Positions 1 to 5,281 of a stretch of 5,281 nucleotides of DNA are shown in pieces (within the stretch, counting starts at the first letter, position 1; every line of letters begins with the position of its first letter). Made by a program: the position numbers and the translations under genes. The DNA is taken from contig JAEDGF010000108.1 of the NCBI GenBank assembly GCA_016297645.1, positions 1-5,281 on the forward strand, read 5' to 3'. The notes beneath the pieces are model-generated. The model had not been told where the DNA came from. It searched no databases and saw only the letters and a program-made list of their open reading frames with translations. Source of the stretch: Clostridiaceae bacterium. Lineage in GTDB: Bacteria; Bacillota; Clostridia; Oscillospirales; Acutalibacteraceae.

Positions 1-95
1 CCGAACGCCGCTTTACTTTTTTCGGGAGTGCCGCGTGTTTTTTTATTGCCGCACGACCGACACCGAGGCCCGCTTTTTTCGACAGTTACTCTTTT
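1..95. other. Intergenic DNA downstream of the PPC-domain gene, no gene seen
   Basis: This AT/GC-mosaic stretch follows the stop codon of the minus-strand PPC-domain gene. It contains several runs of six to seven T on the plus strand (A on the minus strand), for example around 38-44 and 73-78. I found no convincing GC-rich hairpin followed by a U-run in the minus-strand direction, so no terminator is called. Some frames are open across it, but none has a recognisable protein or a ribosome binding site. It may hold the end of a neighbouring gene or regulatory DNA cut by the window edge. Confidence 0.5.
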
Positions 96-530
96 TTACT
101 TTGCGCCGCCCGTAAAATCAAAAATATTCAAGCCCGAAGCTTCATCGAAGCGGCGATCCACCGTGCCGTCTATCAGCGTAATTATCATTTCGCAGGTGGC
201 GCTCACGCGGGCGCTTTTCAGATGTCCGCCGAACACCTCGCCCTCGGCGTTGCCTGCGCTCATGTGGAGGTGGCTGTAATACTTGCCGTTCATGGTATTC
301 ACCGTTCCCGAAAGAGAAACTATCTCGTACGCGCCCCTGAAATTATTGGAGGCGTACTTCTTTTTGTCCGCATAGTACACACCGACAGTAAAATCATTTA
401 CCGCGCCTATCGCCTGAACGCTCGCGAGCTTTATATTCTCGCTCAGCGCGATGTTTTTAAGCTGTTCGGTTATCTCCTCGCCTTTGTCAATTCTCGCGAC
501 TATCGTGCTGCCGAATTTTACATATTCCAT
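96..530 (-). CDS. PPC/DUF296-domain protein
   Basis: A 144-residue protein consisting almost wholly of one PPC (plants and prokaryotes conserved) domain, also called DUF296. What is seen: the His-x-His motif at residues 87-89 within the 'YSHLHMS' segment, the glycine-histidine motif GGHL at 101-104, the preceding 'SLSGTVN' strand at about 72-78, and the C-terminal 'DRRFDEASGLNIFDF' segment. All are typical of the single-domain prokaryotic members, which usually run about 130-150 residues, so it appears full length. Known of the family: these proteins form trimers, with the conserved histidines clustered between subunits. In plants the domain is fused to AT-hook DNA-binding motifs, but this protein has no AT-hook, no signal peptide and no membrane segment, so it is probably cytosolic. 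Its biochemical role in bacteria is not settled. The ATG start is supported by an AAGGAG ribosome binding site ten bases upstream. The gene is divergent from the mannosidase operon; a functional link is possible but not shown. Confidence 0.88.
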   Translation of the reverse strand: MEYVKFGSTIVARIDKGEEITEQLKNIALSENIKLASVQAIGAVNDFTVGVYYADKKKYASNNFRGAYEIVSLSGTVNTMNGKYYSHLHMSAGNAEGEVFGGHLKSARVSATCEMIITLIDGTVDRRFDEASGLNIFDFTGGAK

Positions 531-540
531 TTTTCATCTT

Positions 541-546
541 CTCCTT
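541..546 (-). promoter_or_regulatory. Ribosome binding site of the PPC-domain gene
   Basis: On the minus strand this reads AAGGAG, ten bases before the ATG at 530. It supports that start and lies only five bases downstream of the 3' arm of the leader inverted repeat (552-559), so folding of the leader could affect access to it. Confidence 0.75.
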
Positions 547-551
547 TTTCC

Positions 552-609
552 AAGACATTTCCGAAAAATTCCGCCGCCGTTTCACCGGCATACGGAGTCC
601 GAATGTCTT
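552..609 (-). other. Structured 5' leader (inverted-repeat RNA element) of the PPC-domain gene
   Basis: Read on the minus strand, the predicted 5' leader is closed by a perfect 8-base inverted repeat, AAGACATT (609-602) with AATGTCTT (559-552). Nested inside is a second helix: TCCG (596-593) pairs with CGGA (573-570), followed by a 3/2 internal loop. GCCG (589-586) then pairs with CGGC (579-576), capped by the six-base loop GTGAAA. The closing stem starts at the predicted transcription start and ends a few bases before the ribosome binding site, so it fills nearly the whole leader. I do not recognise it as a known riboswitch class. It could be a translation-control element, an mRNA-stabilising 5' stem, or a chance fold. 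An additional TCGGA at about 560-564 could compete for the TCCG arm, giving an alternative pairing. Confidence 0.45.
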
Positions 610-616
610 TATAAAT

Positions 617-645
617 ATTTTACATTATATAATCGCCGCCGTCAA
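617..645 (-). promoter_or_regulatory. Sigma-A-like promoter of the PPC-domain gene
   Basis: On the minus strand the sequence reads TTGACG (645-640), a 17-base spacer, then TAAAAT (622-617), close to the housekeeping consensus with ideal spacing. Transcription would start near 609-611, leaving a leader of about 80 bases. An overlapping TATAAT-like hexamer (629-624) is present but is only 10 bases from the -35 box, so it is less likely to be used with it. Confidence 0.6.
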
Positions 646-701
646 GGCTTCGCCTGTAAAAGACTTTTTTCGTCAAAAATCGGGTGCAGACCTAAAAATT
701 T

Positions 702-722
702 TTGAAAAGCACTACTTTTCAA
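702..722. repeat. 21-base inverted repeat upstream of the mannosidase promoter, candidate operator
   Basis: TTGAAAAG (702-709) and CTTTTCAA (715-722) form a perfect 8-base inverted repeat around a five-base centre, CACTA. It is overlapped on its left by the palindrome AAAAATTTTT (694-703). The repeat ends 20 bases before the TTGACA box of the mannosidase operon, a usual place for an activator or repressor site. It is AT-rich and lacks a T-run, so a terminator role is unlikely. No regulator gene lies in the window to match it with. Confidence 0.4.
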
Positions 723-742
723 TTATTGATTTTCCCGAATGG

Positions 743-776
743 TTGACAAAAAATGAAATATGTGTTTTCCTATAAT
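743..776 (+). promoter_or_regulatory. Candidate promoter of the mannosidase operon with an unusually long spacer
   Basis: A perfect TTGACA (743-748) and a perfect TATAAT (771-776) lie upstream of the mannosidase start, but they are 22 bases apart instead of about 17. No good -10 box lies 16-18 bases from the TTGACA and no good -35 box lies 17 bases from the TATAAT. Transcription from the TATAAT would begin near 782-784 and give a leader of about 20 bases. Either the TATAAT works alone with an activator, or one of the two boxes is coincidental. Confidence 0.45.
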
Positions 777-790
777 CGATTTTTAATTTC

Positions 791-796
791 GGAGTG
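791..796 (+). promoter_or_regulatory. Ribosome binding site deciding the TTG start of the mannosidase
   Basis: GGAGTG lies with its GGAG core ten bases before the TTG at 805. An in-frame TAA at 784-786 excludes any earlier start. The next in-frame ATG (910-912, residue 36) has no comparable site and would cut into the conserved N-terminal part, so TTG is preferred. Confidence 0.65.
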
Positions 797-804
797 ATAT
801 AAAA

Positions 805-3800
805 TTGTACAATGAACCGCTTATACAGCAGACAATAAACAAACTGCGCAAGGTCACGGAAAACTACGAATCTCTGATTTTTGAAAAAATAGGTGAATTG
901 GATTCCCCGATGTACCTTATCACAAAGAATCACCTGCGCAAGCCTCCGACAGAGGGACTGTCGAAGCTGACTGTTCCTCTTGACTGGGGCGGATACGAAA
1001 AAAATCTTTGGATAACCGGCACATATACGGTAAAAGAACCCGGCAAAAAGCTCTATGCCGTTTCCCATGCAGGCGGATGGGAGGAAATGTTTTTTCTCAA
1101 CGGCAAGCCGTACGGCATTTTCAGCTGGAAATATACAGATTGCTGCGGCGGCGTACATGATGCGGCTTTTATATGTGATTCCGCCGAGCCGGGTACGGTT
1201 TTCGAGCTTGCTTTCGAGTGCTACTCCGGACACTTCAACAAAGGAATCGACCGATTCAGTTCGGCGCCTGCTCCCGTTCCCGACGAAAAGGACAGCGAAG
1301 TCGCCGCAGTCTGCAACGGGGTAGATATCTGTGTAATGAACGAGGAAGTAAATGAACTCGTCCGCGACCTTTACGAGCTTATTTCGCTTACGGATATTCT
1401 CGAAGATAACAACATGATGAAATACAGGGCAAGACGCGCCCTGACGGACATTGCGGGAACTCTCAAAATGTGTCCGCAGCATTACGAAAAAAGCGTGTGG
1501 CTTGAAAGTGTCCGCGAATCACTCAAAATAACCCGACCTTTTTTCAGCTCTCAGGGCAGCCGCATCTTCGGCAAGGTCGGACTTATCGGTCACAGCCACA
1601 TGGATTCCGCATGGCTTTGGGAGTATAAAGAAACCATACGCAAGTGCGCACGAACCTTTTCAAACGCAATGGCGCTAATGGATCAATTCCCGGCTTACAA
1701 ATTTATCCAGTCGTCCGTTCTTCACTGCGAGTGGATGAAAAAATACTACCCGGATGTTTTTGAAGAAATGAAGAAAAAATCCGCCGAGGGCAGATACATA
1801 ATAGACGGCGGAGCATATGTAGAGTGCGATTGCAATCTGACCTCCGGCGAATTTATGATACGCCAGTTTCTCGAAGGGCAGTGGTTCACACGCGAAAATT
1901 TCGGAATAACCGCCGAGAGCTTCTGGCTGCCCGACACCTTCGGCTACAACGGCAATATGCCGCAGCTGATGAAGGGCTGCGGACTGAAATATTTCTTTAC
2001 GCAAAAGCTCTACGGCGTTGAAATAGACGGCGTTAATTTCGAGAGCTTTCGTTGGCGCGGAATTGACAATTCCGAGGTATTTTGTCACTACCCCTGCGGC
2101 GGAATAATCGGAAACTGCCGTTCCGTCCACAATGCGACCGCCGAAATAAAGCACAAAGACAGCGGCGATATGCATTTACTCGCGTTCGGACAGGGCGACG
2201 GCGGAGGAGGACCTACACGCGCCGGACTTGAAGCCATAGAACGGGCAATGCGCTGCGAGGGCTTGCCGGAATCGGAATATACTACGCTTTCGGACTTTAT
2301 GGAGGATCTGATCGAAGAATACGGCAGCAGAATGCCGGTCGTCGACAGCGAGCTTTACTATGAATACCACCGCGGTACTCTTACACAAATGCATGATGTA
2401 AAGCAGATGAACCGCCGTGCCGAGTTCGCCGTACGCGATGCAGAATATTTCAGTGTCCTCTCCGGCAAAAAGCTTTCGGACGATTTCAACGAGAAACTCA
2501 AAAATGTTCTTCTGAACCAATTTCACGATATCCTGCCCGGCACCTGTATAAAACCCGTGTATGACACATACCGTTCGGAGATGACGGCAAACATAAAATG
2601 CTTTAAGGACAACACTTACCGCGCGGCGTCGTCCCTCACGGAACCGAACTCCGACACGATGACCGTCTTTAACACACTCCCGTTTGAAAGACATGATGTC
2701 GTTACAATGACTGACATCACGGGTGTAAAGGGATACCCGTCGCAGCAATACACGGACATAACCGGCAAAAATAAGCTTGATGTCGGAAATATTAAGATAA
2801 AAGGCTTTTCCTCGGTCACGGTCGAAAAAAGCAGCTCTCCCAAAAAAGGCGTGTCACCGTTTACCTACGACGGAGCAACGCTTCAAACACCTTTCGCTGT
2901 CGTAAAATTTGATGACAACGGCTATATTTCGTCCTTTGTCGACAAAAAGAGCGGCAGAGAACTAAAAAAAAGCGGCGCTCTTCCGCTCGGTGTTTTCCTT
3001 ATCGCAGAGGACTGTCCGCAAAGATGGGACAACTGGAATGTTGAAATCGACACAATAAACAATCTCGCCCCGGTTTACGGCTTTGTAAGCCGTGAGGTGG
3101 TGACGGACGGCGCAGTTGAGATACGCCTGCGCAGCAAATTCAACATAACAGGCAAAACGACACTCATTCAGGATGCGGTTTTTTATGCCGATTCCCCGCG
3201 TGTTGATTTTCAGACGGTAATTGACTGGCACGACAAGCATCTGTTGTTGAAAACAGGCTTCGACCTCGACATAAGAGCAAAAGAAGCCAGAAACGAAATT
3301 CAGTTCGGTCATGTCCTTCGCCCGACCCATAAATCCACAAGCTACGATCTCGCGAAATTCGAAGTGTGTATGCACAAGTGGACGGATATATCGGAAAGCC
3401 GGTTCGGTGCGGCAATCCTCTCCGACTGTAAGTACGGAATAAGCCAGCACGAGTGCAATCTTTGCCTTTCCCTTCACCGCGGCGGAACCGAGCCTGACCC
3501 CACCGGAGATGAGGGACTTCATGAAATGACATACTCATTCCTGCCACACGACGGAGATTTTTGTACTCAAAGCGTCATTATGCCGGCATATGAACTGAAT
3601 GTTCCCCATGTTCTGATAAGCGGAACCGCGAAGGACAGCTCTCCGTTCCTGTCCTGCGACTGCGACCATGTTCTCTGCGAAACCGTTAAGCCGTCAAGAA
3701 ACGATCCGAACGCATATATCGTCCGTTTTTACGAGTGCGAGGGCAGCGCGGCAGAGGTAAATATCAGCTTGGGGCGCCATTGTACCAATGTATGTGAAAC

Positions 3801-3906
3801 AAATATGATTGAGGACATACTGGATGAAATACCTGTTCGCAGCGACTCTTTTACATTTTCGGCAAAGCCGTTTGAAATAAAAACATTCCTGATAAAGGAG
3901 AAATAA
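805..3906 (+). CDS. Alpha-mannosidase, glycoside hydrolase family 38
   Basis: A 1033-residue retaining alpha-mannosidase of the large GH38 type (yeast Ams1-like and bacterial cytosolic enzymes are about 1000-1050 residues), apparently complete. Layout seen: an N-terminal beta-sandwich-type region (about 1-250, with the 'GGWEEMFFLNGKPYG' segment), a catalytic domain from about 257, a middle helical segment (about 520-600), and a C-terminal beta-rich domain to the end. The zinc and catalytic residues known from the family map to H265 and D267 in HSHMDSAW (263-270), the nucleophile and zinc ligand D377 in WLPDTFG (374-380), and H574 in NQFHDILPGT (571-580). A glycine-rich GQGDGGGGPT lies at 462-471 and EYHRGT at 520-525. 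No signal peptide or membrane segment is visible, so it should act in the cytoplasm on imported mannosides; linkage specificity cannot be read. Start is TTG, with a GGAG site ten bases upstream. It is the first gene of a tight three-gene unit; its last codons hold the ribosome binding site of the next gene. Confidence 0.95.
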   Translation: MYNEPLIQQTINKLRKVTENYESLIFEKIGELDSPMYLITKNHLRKPPTEGLSKLTVPLDWGGYEKNLWITGTYTVKEPGKKLYAVSHAGGWEEMFFLNGKPYGIFSWKYTDCCGGVHDAAFICDSAEPGTVFELAFECYSGHFNKGIDRFSSAPAPVPDEKDSEVAAVCNGVDICVMNEEVNELVRDLYELISLTDILEDNNMMKYRARRALTDIAGTLKMCPQHYEKSVWLESVRESLKITRPFFSSQGSRIFGKVGLIGHSHMDSAWLWEYKETIRKCARTFSNAMALMDQFPAYKFIQSSVLHCEWMKKYYPDVFEEMKKKSAEGRYIIDGGAYVECDCNLTSGEFMIRQFLEGQWFTRENFGITAESFWLPDTFGYNGNMPQLMKGCGLKYFFTQKLYGVEIDGVNFESFRWRGIDNSEVFCHYPCGGIIGNCRSVHNATAEIKHKDSGDMHLLAFGQGDGGGGPTRAGLEAIERAMRCEGLPESEYTTLSDFMEDLIEEYGSRMPVVDSELYYEYHRGTLTQMHDVKQMNRRAEFAVRDAEYFSVLSGKKLSDDFNEKLKNVLLNQFHDILPGTCIKPVYDTYRSEMTANIKCFKDNTYRAASSLTEPNSDTMTVFNTLPFERHDVVTMTDITGVKGYPSQQYTDITGKNKLDVGNIKIKGFSSVTVEKSSSPKKGVSPFTYDGATLQTPFAVVKFDDNGYISSFVDKKSGRELKKSGALPLGVFLIAEDCPQRWDNWNVEIDTINNLAPVYGFVSREVVTDGAVEIRLRSKFNITGKTTLIQDAVFYADSPRVDFQTVIDWHDKHLLLKTGFDLDIRAKEARNEIQFGHVLRPTHKSTSYDLAKFEVCMHKWTDISESRFGAAILSDCKYGISQHECNLCLSLHRGGTEPDPTGDEGLHEMTYSFLPHDGDFCTQSVIMPAYELNVPHVLISGTAKDSSPFLSCDCDHVLCETVKPSRNDPNAYIVRFYECEGSAAEVNISLGRHCTNVCETNMIEDILDEIPVRSDSFTFSAKPFEIKTFLIKEK
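3895..3900 (+). promoter_or_regulatory. Ribosome binding site of the phosphoesterase inside the mannosidase gene
   Basis: AAGGAG lies in the last codons of the mannosidase (encoding K-E) and nine bases before the ATG at 3910. The two genes are separated by only three bases, so translational coupling is likely. Confidence 0.75.
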
Positions 3907-3909
3907 GAT

Positions 3910-4941
3910 ATGCAAAAGCCTGTTTTGCGATTTAACAAAAACGGTAAATTTCGGGTACTTATGATATCGGATATCCACGCAAAAGCAAATTGCAGTCCGA
4001 AGGTAACACGCGGAATTGAAGCTCTTCTCGAAGAAACAAAGCCCGATTTCGTAATGATAGGCGGCGACCAGTGTCTGCTGCGCGACGATATCAATGAAAT
4101 GCGGGATTATTTCTGCCGCATAATCGAGCCTATTCTCACAAAAAATCTGCCGTGGGGTTCGCTTTTCGGCAACCACGACAGGGAGAGAAACAACGGCATC
4201 GACCTTGTCGAGGAGGAGGCAATGTACGAAACGATTCCCGGCTGCCTTATGGAGAGAGGCCCCGAGGATATTCACGGCGTAGGCAACTACCGTCTGCCGG
4301 TCTACGCATCCGACGGCAGCGATGAGGTAAAATACAATCTCTGGACGCTCGACTCCCACCGCCACATCTGGGACTTCTTCCGCAAATACAGCAGCGACGG
4401 CACTCCGACAAAGGTTTTGCCCTCCCACTTCAACGACGGCGAAAACGGCGGCACTCCCCTGTTCAATCAGGTCATGTGGTACTACACCGAGTCGCAGCGG
4501 CTCGAAAAGGAAGCAGGCAGAAAAATCCCCGGAATAATGTTCATGCACATCCCGCTTCCCGAATATCTCGAAATCATCAGGAATCCCGAGGAGTGCGGCG
4601 CTATCGGCTCAAAGCGCGCCACAACCGACGGCTCGGAGATAAGCTCCGGTCTTTTCCTCGCGGCAGTCGAGCGCGGCGACATAAAGGGAATCTATTTCGG
4701 TCACGAACACCTGACCGACATTCAGGGCGTATACGCCGGAATAACCATGGCGTGCGATGCGGCGATAGGCTACGATATGTCCGGGCATGACGACCTGAGG
4801 GGCGGCAGACTCATTGACCTTTACGAGGACGGCAGAATGCAGACAAGAACCGTAAAGCTCATGGACATAATGGGCAAGGAAGCAATGCGCAACCCGGACT
4901 ACTTTGAGGGCGGTTGCAGCTATTTTATCCGTAAACTGTGA
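3910..4941 (+). CDS. Calcineurin-like metallophosphoesterase (Dcr2/PAP29-like)
   Basis: A 343-residue protein with the full set of two-metal phosphoesterase motifs: DIH (21-23), GGD (51-53), GNHD (87-90), a lone histidine in MHIP (H213), and GHEH (264-267). All expected metal ligands (D21, H23, D53, N88, H213, H265, H267) are present, so it should be an active hydrolase. The long section between GNHD and MHIP, with 'LWTLDSH' and 'FNQVMWYYTESQRLEKE', resembles the subgroup containing yeast Dcr2 and plant PAP29. No signal peptide is visible, so a cytoplasmic location is likely. The substrate is unknown; members of the superfamily act on phosphomonoesters, phosphodiesters, nucleotides or proteins. 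Position directly after an alpha-mannosidase suggests a sugar-phosphate or phosphorylated-glycan substrate, but this is inferred from context only. The ATG start follows a good AAGGAG. Its stop codon overlaps the ribosome binding site of the following small gene. Confidence 0.9.
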   Translation: MQKPVLRFNKNGKFRVLMISDIHAKANCSPKVTRGIEALLEETKPDFVMIGGDQCLLRDDINEMRDYFCRIIEPILTKNLPWGSLFGNHDRERNNGIDLVEEEAMYETIPGCLMERGPEDIHGVGNYRLPVYASDGSDEVKYNLWTLDSHRHIWDFFRKYSSDGTPTKVLPSHFNDGENGGTPLFNQVMWYYTESQRLEKEAGRKIPGIMFMHIPLPEYLEIIRNPEECGAIGSKRATTDGSEISSGLFLAAVERGDIKGIYFGHEHLTDIQGVYAGITMACDAAIGYDMSGHDDLRGGRLIDLYEDGRMQTRTVKLMDIMGKEAMRNPDYFEGGCSYFIRKL

Positions 4942-4946
4942 GGTGA
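4940..4946 (+). promoter_or_regulatory. Ribosome binding site of the 83-residue protein, overlapping the phosphoesterase stop
   Basis: GAGGTGA begins within the TGA stop (4939-4941) of the phosphoesterase gene and lies six bases before the ATG at 4953. This placement supports the small reading frame as a real, co-translated gene. Confidence 0.7.
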
Positions 4947-4952
4947 CGAGAA

Positions 4953-5204
4953 ATGGATCAATGCAAGCTTTTTAAGTGGGCTGACGAAATAGACCACTAC
5001 ACAATTAAACTCCCCGAAAATGAGGTAACCGACAGAGCTACGGCAATTAAAATGATCTATCACTACTCTTTTGCGGACAAAGCCGTTGAAAACAAGTTCA
5101 GCTTTGCCGTCGGAGAGCTTGAAAACACCTCCTCGCACAGGCTTTTTGAAATCCTGCGCGAGATAAGAGAAGTCTTTATCAAAGAAGCCTTCGACATGAA
5201 CTGA
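4953..5204 (+). CDS. Small protein of unknown function, third gene of the mannosidase operon
   Basis: I do not recognise a family for this 83-residue protein. Evidence that it is real: it starts 11 bases after the phosphoesterase stop, has a strong GAGGTGA ribosome binding site at six-base spacing, uses ATG, and ends in TGA. The sequence is charged and soluble-looking, with no signal peptide and no membrane segment. The middle and end look helical: about 27-50 (DRATAIKMIYHYSFADKAVE) and about 60-80 (SSHRLFEILREIREVFIKEA), the latter with an amphipathic heptad-like pattern of L, I and F residues that could support an oligomer or a partner contact. It has only one cysteine (C4) and no metal-binding cluster or catalytic motif that I can name. 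Its position suggests a role tied to the mannosidase or phosphoesterase, but nothing in the sequence shows what. Confidence 0.7.
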   Translation: MDQCKLFKWADEIDHYTIKLPENEVTDRATAIKMIYHYSFADKAVENKFSFAVGELENTSSHRLFEILREIREVFIKEAFDMN

Positions 5205-5281
5205 CTGTTTTTGCTTACAGTTACCGATTTCCCCGTGGCGGCTGATTTTGTCGGCTGCCCCGTTTTCATAGGCTGACGGGA
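5204..5281. repeat. Short repeats downstream of the operon, cut by the window edge
   Basis: After the last gene there is a weak hairpin, ACTGT (5204-5208) with ACAGT (5217-5221), without a following T-run. Next comes a loose direct repeat: CCCCGT (5231-5236) with GGCTGA (5240-5245), and again CCCCGT (5258-5263) with GGCTGA (5271-5276). The second copy also offers CCCGT (5259-5263) pairing with ACGGG (5276-5280). This could be the start of a terminator or a small repeat unit, but the window ends here and no terminator can be called. Confidence 0.25.

Noticed and set aside
28..95. Possible terminator formed by GTGC/GCAC and CGTG/CACG pairs next to T-runs
   Set aside because: The stems are only four bases with long loops and the T-runs fall inside the loop instead of after the stem, so this is not a convincing intrinsic terminator.
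222..614. 130-codon plus-strand frame antisense to the PPC-domain gene
   Set aside because: The minus-strand frame has the conserved HLH and GGHL motifs and a good ribosome binding site, so the plus-strand frame is a shadow.
910..912. ATG at residue 36 as an alternative mannosidase start
   Set aside because: It lacks a ribosome binding site as good as the GGAG before the TTG at 805, and it would remove the helical N-terminal stretch that precedes the conserved sandwich domain.
712..1482. 256-codon open frame on the minus strand across the mannosidase start and promoter region
   Set aside because: It lies antisense to the conserved N-terminal part of the mannosidase, its translation resembles no family, and it has no supported start. 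It is a frame shadow of the real gene.
1675..2175. 166-codon minus-strand frame within the mannosidase catalytic domain
   Set aside because: It lies opposite the catalytic motifs (including D377) and has no independent support.
3694..4548. 284-codon open frame on the minus strand spanning the mannosidase-phosphoesterase junction
   Set aside because: It is antisense to two well-supported enzymes with intact motifs and has no recognisable domain; long antisense frames are common opposite genes with this codon bias.
5063..5269. 68-codon minus-strand frame over the small third gene and downstream DNA
   Set aside because: It is antisense to the small gene, which has a clear ribosome binding site and operon position, and its low-complexity S/T/K-rich start resembles no known protein.

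Overview
The window looks like chromosomal DNA from an anaerobic gut-type Firmicute (Clostridia, Oscillospiraceae/Ruminococcaceae-like). This is inferred from moderate GC with AT-rich intergenic DNA, strong AGGAG-type ribosome binding sites, sigma-A-like promoter boxes, a TTG start and the gene content. The exact taxon cannot be read from the sequence. No tRNA, rRNA, CRISPR array, insertion sequence or phage gene was seen.

Layout: positions 1-95 have no supportable gene. A small PPC/DUF296-domain protein lies on the minus strand (96-530). A 274-base divergent intergenic region (531-804) holds a sigma-A-like promoter for the minus-strand gene and a compact inverted-repeat leader just upstream of its ribosome binding site. 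It also holds a separate 21-base inverted repeat and a promoter-like pair for the plus-strand genes. Those plus-strand genes form a tight three-gene unit: a 1033-residue GH38 alpha-mannosidase (805-3906, TTG start), a calcineurin-like metallophosphoesterase of the Dcr2/PAP29-like type (3910-4941), and an 83-residue protein of unknown function (4953-5204). The last 77 bases hold short repeats but no recognisable gene.

How the genes may work together: the mannosidase is predicted to be cytoplasmic and to trim alpha-linked mannose from imported oligosaccharides. The phosphoesterase is translationally linked to it, because its ribosome binding site lies inside the last mannosidase codons. It could remove phosphate from a phosphorylated mannoside or from a sugar phosphate made downstream. 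That partnership is inferred from gene order alone. The 83-residue protein is linked in the same way and is the least explained part of the operon.

The points most worth a second look are the mannosidase-phosphoesterase-small protein operon, the structured leader of the PPC gene, and the divergent control region with its oddly spaced promoter.
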